Shown here in pieces: positions 56,662 through 64,000 of a stretch of 64,000 nt of DNA; the first letter of the stretch is position 1; the number at the start of each line of letters is the position of its first letter. The translations under genes were made by a program, and so were the position numbers. The stretch comes from an uncultured Aquimarina sp. (GTDB taxonomy: Bacteria; Bacteroidota; Bacteroidia; Flavobacteriales; Flavobacteriaceae). The notes beneath the pieces are model-generated. The model saw only the letters and a list, made by a program, of their open reading frames with translations. It made no database searches and was not told the DNA's origin. Location: contig CANMKK010000011.1 of NCBI GenBank assembly GCA_947498455.1, positions 1 to 64,000 of the forward strand. Reading direction: 5' to 3'.

Positions 56662-56685
56662 GTCGGGGTGGCAGGATTCGAACCT
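56662..56685. repeat. right attachment site within tRNA-Pro
   Basis: It is identical over 24 bases to 33655-33678 and covers the tRNA 3' acceptor strand and part of the T-arm, so integration leaves the tRNA intact. Confidence 0.9.
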
Positions 56686-56737
56686 GCGACCTCCGCGTCC
56701 CAAACGCGGCGCGATAACCGGGCTACGCTACACCCCG
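56663..56737 (-). tRNA. tRNA-Pro (anticodon TGG)
   Basis: The minus strand folds with acceptor CGGGGTG/CACCCCG plus discriminator A, anticodon stem CGCG around TTTGGGA (anticodon TGG), and T-arm GGTTCGAATCC. No CCA is encoded. It is the integration target of the 23 kb element. Confidence 0.96.
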
Positions 56738-56767
56738 AATTTTGAATAAAATTTCAAAATATTATTG

Positions 56768-56851
56768 CGGAGAGACAGGGATTCGAACCCTGGCAACACT
56801 TACGCGTTGACAGATTAGCAATCTGCTCCATTACCACTCTGGCACCTCTCC
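56768..56851 (-). tRNA. tRNA-Ser (anticodon GCT)
   Basis: It is a class II tRNA with a long variable arm: acceptor GGAGAGG paired with TCTCTCC, anticodon loop TTGCTAA (GCT), variable arm around CAACGCGTAAGTGTTG, and T-arm GGTTCGAATCC. It lies 30 bases upstream of tRNA-Pro in the same operon. Confidence 0.95.
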
Positions 56852-56901
56852 TAAATCAATTCCTAGTTAAGAACTCTGCATTAATGTTTCAAATGCGGAT
56901 G

Positions 56902-56909
56902 CAAATGTA
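56902..56909 (-). promoter_or_regulatory. promoter -7 box of the tRNA-Ser/tRNA-Pro operon
   Basis: TACATTTG on the minus strand fits TAnnTTTG, 51 bases upstream of tRNA-Ser. The rest of 56910-57244 is A/T rich, contains the mini-repeat at 57078, and no gene. Confidence 0.5.
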
Positions 56910-57077
56910 GCTTTTATGAATCTACAATGCAACATTTTTTTTACATTATTTTTGTTTTTAATAGCATATTTTTTTAAAAACCTGAAAATCAGTTTTTTTT
57001 AGAAAACGAGTTTTTAAAAATTATACTAAAAGATATTTTTTAGAGAAAATATATCGATTATTTATACAAAGAAAATT

Positions 57078-57122
57078 ATACCAGTTGTTATTTTCCAGTA
57101 AATTCGAATGACAAATGGTGTT
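57078..57122. repeat. 45 bp derivative of the MITE-like repeat
   Basis: It starts ATACCAGTTGTT and ends ACAAATGGTGT, matching the two termini of the 160 bp repeats (in reverse orientation) with almost no interior. It looks like an internally deleted or hairpin-derived copy. Confidence 0.55.
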
Positions 57123-57244
57123 AGTATTGTAGTCTAAGAAGTTTAACAAAATTGCATTTATTAATGTTATGCCCAAAATAGGTGAAAACAATTTTTTGCA
57201 AAAAATCATTCTTTTTAAAAAATAGGTGTTTCAATCAAGAATCA

Positions 57245-57252
57245 TATATTTG
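57245..57252 (+). promoter_or_regulatory. -7 promoter box (TATATTTG)
   Basis: It fits TAnnTTTG and lies 25 bases before the ATG at 57278, supporting that start over the longer frame from 57182. Confidence 0.5.
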
Positions 57253-57277
57253 TGTACTTGACCTAATTATTCGTATT

Positions 57278-58900
57278 ATGCAAACAAATAAAAAATTGAA
57301 AACAATCTGGAGTAGAAGTATTTTATTTATATTTTTATTTTGTTCTGGATTTACTTTTGCCCAAAAGCCTATATTATCTAGAGATTTTACCTTTAATGCT
57401 AGTGAAAAGTACAAGAGAATTAAGGGTATCAATTCTTACTATGTCGCTTCACGAGATAGGATGGTTTCTATCAAAAAAGGAAGAAAAGACATGACCATAC
57501 AGCGATTTTCGTTGAAAGATCTAAAAGAAGATGTGAAAAAAAGGCAAATTATAGAAGATAAAGGCGATTTTCAGACTGTCATGGATCTAGGGGGCAGGGC
57601 AGTAGTTTTTTATACTATAAAAGATAAAGCTTTCGCCCAAAGAATCTCATTAACTGGTATAATTGCCGAAAAACCGGTACTCGTAGGTAGTGATAAAGAG
57701 AATATAAGCGATGATTTTGGTTTTAAGAGTACGTTTGGATTCGATGCAGGTGGGAGAATAAATAAATTTATTTTTAAAAAGTCATTTGATGGAAATAAAT
57801 TGTTGGTTTTATTTAGGATAAAAACAGCTAATGATAAGGCAGATAAAATCGGGATTAACGTATATGATTCGACGTTAAAATTACTTTGGAAAAGAAAAGT
57901 TACGTTACCTTATGCTACGGAACGAATGGAAAATGAGGATTTTGCAATTGATAACGAAGGTACTTTTTATATGACAGCATCTATTTTTGGTGCAGGTGCT
58001 GAAGAGAAGAATAAATTAGAATCTGGATATAGAACAGAAGTATTTGAAATAAAGGAGAATCCCAAAGAAATTAAAAAAAGCAAAATTGAAATTTCTGGAA
58101 AATCCATTATGGATGCAGTAATTGGTTTAGATAAATATGGTAAAATAAGAATTTCTGGTTTCTATAGTAATAATGATGACAAGTTAGAAGTTTCGGGTAT
58201 ATTTTCTGCAAACCTTAGCGGAGAAGGTATTGTTAATTCTATAGTTAAAAGTGATATTCCTCAAAATATTTTAAGGCAATTAACTTTAAAAAGGGAAGAA
58301 CGAATTAATGAAGGAACTCAGAAAAAAGATGATAAAAAAGATTTTGAAAACATAAAAGTCAATAGTATAACCTATAGTGATGATGGAGGAATTGTATTAT
58401 TTGGAGAACAACGATACGTAGAATCATTTACTACGTCTAGTTCTTCAGGTTCCAGAACTACATACACATATTATTATAGAGATATTATTGCATCTAAACT
58501 CTCTTCTGAAGGAAAGATAATTTGGTTTCATAAATTACCTAAATATCAAATTGGAACTCGAGGTAAGCGTAGTATGTCTTATTATACGTTAGTTAAAAAT
58601 GGGAAGTACTATTTGTTGCATATTGATGATTTTTTAAATTTAAAACGAGCATTTGATGAATTTCCAACCAGATATTTTGATGGTAAAAAAGAGTTTCTGT
58701 ATCTAATATCTTATACTATAGATGATATAACTGGCAAAGTTGTTAAGGAACCTGTTCTTACAGGTAGTGATGTGCGAAATTCTCGCCTTGATCTTCTAGA
58801 AGTAAGTAAAGGAGTAGAGCTTCCTAATAAGGATATGTTCTTTGAGATTTATGATGGGAAAAAGAATAATTTGCTATTAAAAATTTCTGAACCTCAGTAG
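57278..58900 (+). CDS. secreted protein of unknown function
   Basis: The 540-residue protein runs from the ATG at 57278, which gives a clear signal peptide (SILFIFLFCSGFTFAQ). The mature part is strand-rich, with repeated blade-like segments (EVSGIFSANLSGEGI, GGIVLFGEQRYVESFTTS, ASKLSSEGKIIWFHKLP), suggesting a beta-propeller. A Ser-rich stretch (SFTTSSSSGSRTTYTYYYRD) interrupts one blade. No enzyme motif is seen. It is a single gene convergent with rsmD. Confidence 0.7.
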   Translation: MQTNKKLKTIWSRSILFIFLFCSGFTFAQKPILSRDFTFNASEKYKRIKGINSYYVASRDRMVSIKKGRKDMTIQRFSLKDLKEDVKKRQIIEDKGDFQTVMDLGGRAVVFYTIKDKAFAQRISLTGIIAEKPVLVGSDKENISDDFGFKSTFGFDAGGRINKFIFKKSFDGNKLLVLFRIKTANDKADKIGINVYDSTLKLLWKRKVTLPYATERMENEDFAIDNEGTFYMTASIFGAGAEEKNKLESGYRTEVFEIKENPKEIKKSKIEISGKSIMDAVIGLDKYGKIRISGFYSNNDDKLEVSGIFSANLSGEGIVNSIVKSDIPQNILRQLTLKREERINEGTQKKDDKKDFENIKVNSITYSDDGGIVLFGEQRYVESFTTSSSSGSRTTYTYYYRDIIASKLSSEGKIIWFHKLPKYQIGTRGKRSMSYYTLVKNGKYYLLHIDDFLNLKRAFDEFPTRYFDGKKEFLYLISYTIDDITGKVVKEPVLTGSDVRNSRLDLLEVSKGVELPNKDMFFEIYDGKKNNLLLKISEPQ

Positions 58901-58946
58901 GTTGTATGGAAAGTTGATTAGTTGTTTTTTTCTAGTAACTGGTTGT

Positions 58947-59483
58947 TTATTTCCAGAAAAAACTGAAAACCGACCCGCCATATTTACGAGAATTACTAAA
59001 ATTAGGAGTATCTTCAATTTTAGTGTGTTTAGAGTGTTCTATAATTAATACCCCATTATCATTAAGTAAATCATTTTCAAAAACGAGTTGAGCTATTTTT
59101 TTAAATTGTTCCGTTGTAAAATCATAAGGAGGATCAGCAAAAATAATATCCGACTTCCGTTTGACTTTTTCTAAGTATGAGTATACATCACTTTTTATTG
59201 TTTCAATAGAAAAGTCAAGTTCTTTTGATATACTTTTAATATACCCAACACATCCATAATGCGCATCAATTGCAGTAATTTGTTGTGAACCTCTTGATGC
59301 AAATTCATAACTAATATTACCAGTACCAGCAAAAAGATCTAATAGGGTAACTTGAGAAAAACTATAATGATGATTTAGAATATTAAATAGACCTTCTTTA
59401 GCCATATCAGTGGTGGGTCGAACAGGCAATTTTTTTGGTGCTTGTAATCGTTTTCCTTTATATATTCCAGAAATAATTCGCAT
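58947..59483 (-). CDS. rsmD: 16S rRNA (guanine966-N2)-methyltransferase
   Basis: The 178-residue protein has the RsmD start MRIISGIYKGKRLQAPK, SAM motif I LLDLFAGTGNISYEFASRG and the N-methyltransferase catalytic motif DPPYD. It methylates G966 of 16S rRNA. Length is normal. It lies 1 base downstream of the DUF3822 gene on the same strand, a common flavobacterial arrangement. Confidence 0.94.
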   Translation of the reverse strand: MRIISGIYKGKRLQAPKKLPVRPTTDMAKEGLFNILNHHYSFSQVTLLDLFAGTGNISYEFASRGSQQITAIDAHYGCVGYIKSISKELDFSIETIKSDVYSYLEKVKRKSDIIFADPPYDFTTEQFKKIAQLVFENDLLNDNGVLIIEHSKHTKIEDTPNFSNSRKYGGSVFSFFWK

Positions 59484-59484
59484 A

Positions 59485-60309
59485 TTAAAAATGACTTAGT
59501 AAAACAAAATGTTGGTGAGTATCAAAAGGGCTAACTGTTTCAGGAATTTCATATGAATCATCTCTTTTTCCAAAATCAACATTCCTAATATAAGTACGTG
59601 CAATAGTATAATAATCACTATTCTTAGCAATATTTCCTACAAATAATAACTGAAATTCTTCTGGATTAAGCTGAAGCTGTTCTGTGGCGAACATTAGATA
59701 GTATAGAAAATCTTCTTTAGTTTCATGTAAATAAGTATTTCCTAAAACTAATTTTCCTTTCTCGACGACTAATAGATCAAAGTACTTAGAATTCATATGG
59801 GCATATACAGTAGTCGTTTCCTTATTTTTATTCTTTCTGAGTATAGTATCAATTAGTATACTTGATGAATGCTTATAGGTAAAAGAGCCAAAAGTTTCAA
59901 AAAAGAAATTGTTAATATTGATATACGGTATATATACAGTAACTATTTCATGTTGATCTAATTCATCATAGGCTATAAAATCATTCTCTAATACTTTTAT
60001 AGAATACTTTAAATACTGATTTAGTAGCTCTTTGTCAAATAATGCTTTAGGGACAAATGTGCATAGGTCATTCTGGTATATAACTTCAATAGTTTTAAAA
60101 CTATACTTTAAATGTGGGCTATGATCAAATATATTCTTTATTTTTTCTAGAACTTGATCCGGAGATAATTGAATACCAAAAGCTTCTTCTTCTAAAGTAA
60201 TAATTTTATAATCAGAACTTACAATGCAAAAAGAAAGTCCATTCAGGCTAACCTGAATGGACAATGTATATGTTGTATTATCAATTGTATTATTGGTCGT
60301 TTGCACCAT
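59485..60309 (-). CDS. DUF3822 family protein
   Basis: The 274-residue protein has the actin/ASKHA-like pattern of the DUF3822 family (LSIQVSLNGLSFCIVSSDYK at the start, later SKYFDLLVVEKGKLVLGNTY and LLFVGNI). These proteins are almost always next to rsmD in Bacteroidota; the function is not established. It overlaps the upstream gene by 20 bases, so the three genes form one leftward operon. Confidence 0.85.
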   Translation of the reverse strand: MVQTTNNTIDNTTYTLSIQVSLNGLSFCIVSSDYKIITLEEEAFGIQLSPDQVLEKIKNIFDHSPHLKYSFKTIEVIYQNDLCTFVPKALFDKELLNQYLKYSIKVLENDFIAYDELDQHEIVTVYIPYININNFFFETFGSFTYKHSSSILIDTILRKNKNKETTTVYAHMNSKYFDLLVVEKGKLVLGNTYLHETKEDFLYYLMFATEQLQLNPEEFQLLFVGNIAKNSDYYTIARTYIRNVDFGKRDDSYEIPETVSPFDTHQHFVLLSHF

Positions 60310-60937
60310 AAGATTTCGGCCAGTTACCAGTAGTTTTTACTTCTATCATTGAACCTACAGAAAGATGTGTGCCATTTACCCCGTCAACAGAAACAACTTC
60401 TTTTTCCTGGAATAGTAGGTCTTTATCCTGATCGTGTAATAATATATCTTTAGCTACTTTCGCTTCAAAAACAGCTACTCTAATACCGTTTTTATCAATA
60501 AAACCAGCATCTAGTTCGAAATTAGCATCTTGTCCTTCTACTGGGACTTTCATCATTGATTTATATCTATCTGTACCCTTAAACAAAGAATCTTTAACAG
60601 AAGCATACCCGAGAGTGTCTACGACTACTGTATCTCTTGGCTCATCAATTTGTAATACTTTATTGAATCTTATAAAACTAGAATCTCTACGTTGTGTAAG
60701 TGTAAACTTTGCAGTATCTATAAAAGTAATCAGCTTATTAGGATCCTTTTCGAATTTTCCTGTTACTGTTTTAACTGCCAATTCTGCGTTTCTGATATCT
60801 CTTAAGTTCTCAATTGCTTTTGTGTATCGAACATTTCTTACCTTATTAAATCTTACAGGTCCCATAATCGAATTATATACCATGTATCCCAAGGCCGCGA
60901 TAACCACCCATAGAACTAGTTGAAGAACAATTTTCAT
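60290..60937 (-). CDS. conserved flavobacterial membrane-anchored protein, unknown
   Basis: The 215-residue protein has one N-terminal transmembrane helix (about 4-22) followed by a periplasmic part with ENLRDIRNAELAVKTVTGKF, a pilin-like look after the helix, and beta-rich segments to the end. I recognise the type as a common flavobacterial hypothetical beside DUF3822/rsmD. The function is unknown. Confidence 0.75.
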   Translation of the reverse strand: MKIVLQLVLWVVIAALGYMVYNSIMGPVRFNKVRNVRYTKAIENLRDIRNAELAVKTVTGKFEKDPNKLITFIDTAKFTLTQRRDSSFIRFNKVLQIDEPRDTVVVDTLGYASVKDSLFKGTDRYKSMMKVPVEGQDANFELDAGFIDKNGIRVAVFEAKVAKDILLHDQDKDLLFQEKEVVSVDGVNGTHLSVGSMIEVKTTGNWPKSYGANDQ

Positions 60938-61073
60938 TTTTTATTTTAGCTTTTAGATATTAGTGTATACGCAAATCTACAATTTTTTTTTTATCGTAAA
61001 AGTTTATAGCCAAAAAATCATTACTATCTTTGATTTATTAACAGAATAAGGGTTTAATGACTAAAGATATTTC

Positions 61074-62501
61074 ATGAGGGAAACAGAATTTTATGAATTG
61101 CTAAAGAATGATTTCCCGTTTGACCCCACTTTGAAACAAGATATAGTATTACAGAAACTCGCAAATTTTGTATTATCAAGTACCAAAGACGCACTTTTTT
61201 TATTAAAAGGATATGCAGGTACCGGGAAAACGACTCTAATTGGAACTTTGGTTAAGAATTTAGGGAAGGCAAAACTGAATTCCGTACTATTAGCACCAAC
61301 TGGACGTGCTGCAAAAGTGATTAGTAATTATTCTGGCAGACAGGCACAAACAATACATAGAAATATTTATTATCCGAAAAAAAACAGCAGTGGGGGGTTA
61401 GCATTTCAACTAAAACAAAATAAAAAAAGAAATACTGTTTTTATTGTTGATGAAGCTTCAATGATACCTGATATTCCTAGTGACAGTAAGCTATTCGAAA
61501 ATGGATCGTTACTGGATGATTTAATGATGTTTGTATATTCCGGACATAATTGTAAGATTCTTTTTATTGGTGATACAGCGCAATTACCACCTGTAAAATT
61601 AGAAGTAAGTCCAGCTTTAGATATGGATACCTTGTCAATGAGTTTTAATAAAGAAGTAACTCAGATAGAACTGGATGAAGTAGTACGGCAAGCAGAGGGT
61701 AGTGGTGTTTTAATGAATGCAACTTCATTACGAGAATTACTTAATGAAGGTTTTTATCAATCTTTTCAATTTGAGGTTTCCAAGTATCAGGATATTGTTA
61801 GATTGGTAGATGGCCACGATATTATGGAGGCGTTGAATGATGCATATACTTCTGTTGGTCATGAAGAATCGGTAATTATAGTTAGATCAAATAAGAGAGC
61901 AAATATTTATAATCAGCAAATTAGATCTAGGATACTTTTTCAGGAAGAGGAATTGTCGGCAGGAGATTACCTAATGGTAGTGAAGAATAATTATTTTTGG
62001 TTGGATTCTAAAAGTGAAGCTGGGTTTATCGCAAATGGTGACATCATTAAAGTATTAGAGATTTATACGATTAAAGAATTGTATGGCTTTCGTTTTGCAG
62101 AAGTAAAAATAGCAATGGTAGATTATCCAAATCAAAGACCATTGGAAACTGTATTGATTTTGGATACATTAACTTCTGAAACACCTTCTTTGTCTTATGA
62201 AGAATCTAATAAGTTATATCAAGAAGTAATGAAAGATTATGAGGAAGAGAAATCTAAATATAAAAAATTTTTAGGAGTAAAAAACAATAAGTTTTTTAAT
62301 GGATTACAAGTGAAATTTTCTCATGCAATAACTTGTCATAAGTCCCAAGGAGGACAATGGGATACTGTGTTTATTGAGCAACCTTATCTTCCCGACGGTA
62401 TTGATAAAGATTATCTAAGATGGCTATATACTGCTGTAACAAGAGCTAAAGTAAAGTTATACTTGATAGGGTTTAAGGATGATTTTTTTATAGAAAACTA
62501 G
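61074..62501 (+). CDS. RecD-like superfamily 1 DNA helicase
   Basis: The 475-residue protein has Walker A GYAGTGKTT (near residue 46), motif Ia LLAPTGRAAKV, motif II VDEASM, motif III FIGDTAQLPPV, and the C-terminal UvrD_C_2-like block FSHAITCHKSQGGQWDTVFI with LYTAVTRAKVKLYLIG. It belongs to the RecD/Dda-type SF1B helicases but lacks the long N-terminal domain of RecD2, as in other Bacteroidota. It probably acts in DNA repair or replication restart. Confidence 0.9.
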   Translation: MRETEFYELLKNDFPFDPTLKQDIVLQKLANFVLSSTKDALFLLKGYAGTGKTTLIGTLVKNLGKAKLNSVLLAPTGRAAKVISNYSGRQAQTIHRNIYYPKKNSSGGLAFQLKQNKKRNTVFIVDEASMIPDIPSDSKLFENGSLLDDLMMFVYSGHNCKILFIGDTAQLPPVKLEVSPALDMDTLSMSFNKEVTQIELDEVVRQAEGSGVLMNATSLRELLNEGFYQSFQFEVSKYQDIVRLVDGHDIMEALNDAYTSVGHEESVIIVRSNKRANIYNQQIRSRILFQEEELSAGDYLMVVKNNYFWLDSKSEAGFIANGDIIKVLEIYTIKELYGFRFAEVKIAMVDYPNQRPLETVLILDTLTSETPSLSYEESNKLYQEVMKDYEEEKSKYKKFLGVKNNKFFNGLQVKFSHAITCHKSQGGQWDTVFIEQPYLPDGIDKDYLRWLYTAVTRAKVKLYLIGFKDDFFIEN

Positions 62502-62513
62502 TATGTATAGAAT

Positions 62514-63077
62514 ATGCAAGAAACGATTTTAAGTATTTGTCTCGGAATTGGATTAGCAGCATCTGTTGGATTTAGGATATTCTTACCATTATTAGCCGTT
62601 AGTATAGCGGGGCATTATAATATAATTCCATTAAATGGAGATTGGCAATGGGTAGGAGGAACGACGGCATTGATTGTTTTGTCCGTGGCTACCATCATTG
62701 AGATTTTAGCTTATTATATTCCATGGTTTGATAATTTATTGGATACAATTGCTATTCCTCTTGCAGCAATTGCAGGTACAGCAGTTGTGGTCTCGACAGC
62801 TGCTAATTTAAGTCCGATTGTAACCTGGGCATTGGCAATTATTGCAGGAGGTGGAACAGCTACTACAGTAAAAAGCACAATGGGTGCATCCAGGCTTACA
62901 TCTACAGCCACAACAGGCGGAATTGCAAACCCAATCATAGCTACTGCCGAGACTGGTACGGCTACTGTGATGTCTGTATTGTCAGTGTTTTTACCATTTA
63001 TAGCAATTATATTTGTTATAATGTTGTTTTTTGGTTTAAGGAAAGTTTATAAAAAAGTATTTATTAGGTCTTCTTAA
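62514..63077 (+). CDS. DUF4126 family membrane protein
   Basis: The 187-residue protein has about five hydrophobic segments, with the DUF4126-type start [20 protein letters not shown] and a repeated Gly/Ala/Thr-rich motif ([20 protein letters not shown]). The function of the family is unknown. It lies 12 bases behind the helicase gene, so they are probably co-transcribed. Confidence 0.8.
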   Translation: MQETILSICLGIGLAASVGFRIFLPLLAVSIAGHYNIIPLNGDWQWVGGTTALIVLSVATIIEILAYYIPWFDNLLDTIAIPLAAIAGTAVVVSTAANLSPIVTWALAIIAGGGTATTVKSTMGASRLTSTATTGGIANPIIATAETGTATVMSVLSVFLPFIAIIFVIMLFFGLRKVYKKVFIRSS

Positions 63078-63094
63078 AATTGATTTAAAAAAGT

Positions 63095-63102
63095 TATTTT
63101 TG
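63095..63102 (+). promoter_or_regulatory. -7 promoter box (TATTTTTG) of kdsB
   Basis: It fits TAnnTTTG and lies 22 bases before the TTG codon at 63124. Together with the lack of an in-frame ATG before 63154, it supports TTG as the start codon. Confidence 0.45.
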
Positions 63103-63123
63103 TCGAGTAAAAAGCAATCAATT

Positions 63124-64000
63124 TTGAACAAAACTAAGCTGAAAACTATCGCGATGATCCCCGCGAGATATGCAGCATCCCGATTTCCGGGAAAATTAAT
63201 GCAAGATCTAGGAGGAAAAACAGTTATTTTAAGAACATATGAAGCGGCTCTGAATACAAAGTTATTTAGCGATGTATATGTAGTTACTGATAGTAAAATT
63301 ATCTATGACGAAATAATGTCACATGGAGGTAAGGCTATTATGAGTATTAAGGAACATGACTGTGGCAGTGATAGAATAGCCGAAGCTGTAGAAGATATGG
63401 ATGTTGATATTGTTGTTAATGTCCAAGGAGATGAGCCATTTACTGAGAGAGATAGTTTAGAGAAAGTACTCGAAGTGTTTAATGATGATGATGCCGATCG
63501 AATTGATCTTGCTAGTTTAATGACACCAATGAATGATTGGGATGATATTGTTAATCCTAATAGTGTAAAAGTAATTGTTGATAAGGATGATTATGCTTTG
63601 TATTTCTCAAGAGCGCCAATCCCTTATCCAAGAGATAAAGAAATAAAGCACACATATTATAAGCATAAGGGGATTTATGCGTTTAGAAAACAAGCTATTT
63701 TAGATTTTTATCGTTTACCAATGAGAACTCTAGAAGCTTCGGAAAAAATAGAATGTATCCGATATCTAGAATATGGTAAAAATATAAAAATGATAGAAAC
63801 ACATCATGAGGGTGTGGAAATAGATACCCCAGAGGATTTAGAAAAGGCTAAAAAAATAATTAATAAAGAGAACCTTTTGAGTATAGAACCTATAGTTACT
63901 CCAGAAGTTGATAAGACTTCTATTCATAAAAATTTCCCAATGGTGCCTCGTGTAGTCTTTGGTAATCGGGCTTTTAATCAGTTAGATGATATTTTATCAT
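63124..64000 (+). CDS. kdsB: 3-deoxy-manno-octulosonate cytidylyltransferase, apparently fused to a KdnB-like domain (partial)
   Basis: From TTG at 63124 the frame reads [20 protein letters not shown]. It continues through all KdsB blocks ([84 protein letters not shown]), giving CMP-Kdo for lipopolysaccharide. KdsB normally ends here, at about 245 residues, but the frame continues into [18 protein letters not shown], the typical start of an iron-containing alcohol dehydrogenase such as KdnB (8-amino-Kdo pathway). The gene runs off the window. Confidence 0.88.
   Translation, partial: MNKTKLKTIAMIPARYAASRFPGKLMQDLGGKTVILRTYEAALNTKLFSDVYVVTDSKIIYDEIMSHGGKAIMSIKEHDCGSDRIAEAVEDMDVDIVVNVQGDEPFTERDSLEKVLEVFNDDDADRIDLASLMTPMNDWDDIVNPNSVKVIVDKDDYALYFSRAPIPYPRDKEIKHTYYKHKGIYAFRKQAILDFYRLPMRTLEASEKIECIRYLEYGKNIKMIETHHEGVEIDTPEDLEKAKKIINKENLLSIEPIVTPEVDKTSIHKNFPMVPRVVFGNRAFNQLDDILS

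Larger units (their letters stand above)
33655..56685. mobile_element. 23 kb integrated element in tRNA-Pro: candidate tailless prophage with T6SS effector cargo
   Basis: The element is bounded by the 24 bp tRNA-derived repeats and carries its own tyrosine recombinase beside the intact tRNA. It encodes small HTH proteins, a VapE-like ATPase, an iteron origin candidate, a compact operon of structural-looking and lysis genes, a repressor, and a TssD-effector-immunity cassette. No relaxase, type IV secretion genes, terminase, portal, tail or IS transposase can be recognised. This excludes ordinary ICEs and tailed prophages as far as reading allows. Confidence 0.85.

Noticed and set aside
33655-56685. 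integrative conjugative element or tailed prophage
   Set aside because: No relaxase, coupling protein, VirB4-like ATPase, terminase, portal, tape-measure or sheath protein can be recognised in any of the frames.
56542-56745. 67-residue frame ending in GVAGFEPATSASQTRR
   Set aside because: This is the well-known false translation across the antisense strand of a tRNA gene (here tRNA-Pro), plus the attachment region.
1-64000. CRISPR arrays, rRNA genes, intact IS elements
   Set aside because: No regularly spaced repeats of 24-40 bases, no rRNA-like sequence and no transposase gene were seen; only the MITE-like repeats hint at transposition.

Overview
The window looks like a chromosome segment of a marine Flavobacteriaceae (Bacteroidota) bacterium, possibly Aquimarina-like; the genus is inference. 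Supporting signs are low GC, no clear Shine-Dalgarno sequences, TAnnTTTG-type -7 promoter boxes, a SusC/SusD pair, many lipoproteins of Bacteroidota type, and tRNAs without an encoded CCA.

Left chromosomal part (1-33.6 kb). It holds glutamate synthase gltB-gltD, two tandem HExGH lipoprotein metallopeptidases, tRNA-Arg, and a GntR regulator divergent from a susC-susD-FG-GAP/UnbV nutrient uptake locus. Then come acylphosphatase, thioredoxin, a fatty-acid hydroxylase family protein, a cluster of paralogous 28-residue micro-ORFs, a DoxX-like protein, a persulfide-dioxygenase/rhodanese protein, a tripartite RND efflux operon whose outer-membrane component carries an extra ABC-type binding domain, and a potassium channel-like protein. 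Two copies of a ~160 bp MITE-like repeat and a 45 bp derivative are scattered over the window.

Integrated element (33,655-56,685). A 24 bp direct repeat, the 3' end of tRNA-Pro(TGG), bounds a 23 kb element with a tyrosine recombinase at its right end. It has four modules. (1) Control and replication: small HTH proteins, a VapE/SF3-like ATPase, and a symmetric array of 4+4 inverted TACCACA iterons around an AT-rich core, a strong origin candidate. (2) A tightly packed 'virion' operon with many single-TM proteins, a 1028-residue LPD1 metallopeptidase-like/transglutaminase-like polyvalent protein, an Asp-tract/Arg-rich putative capsid protein, several small beta-rich proteins, an M15 endolysin and a spanin-like protein. 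There is no terminase, portal or tail gene, so I infer a tailless, possibly membrane-containing prophage of undescribed type. (3) An immunity region: a phage-type repressor divergent from a small HTH gene. (4) Cargo: a type VI secretion TssD (Hcp-like) tube protein, a 579-residue effector, two lipoprotein immunity genes, then a tandemly duplicated orphan effector tip with a third immunity gene. No other T6SS gene is present. The duplication junction can be read at base level: the operon terminator is interrupted by the duplicated effector tip.

Right chromosomal part (56.66-64 kb). It holds tRNA-Pro and tRNA-Ser (one operon split from its native terminator by the element), a secreted flavobacterial protein, rsmD with a DUF3822 gene and a conserved hypothetical, a RecD-like helicase, a DUF4126 protein, and a kdsB gene that starts at TTG and runs, apparently as a fusion with a KdnB-like iron alcohol dehydrogenase, off the window end.
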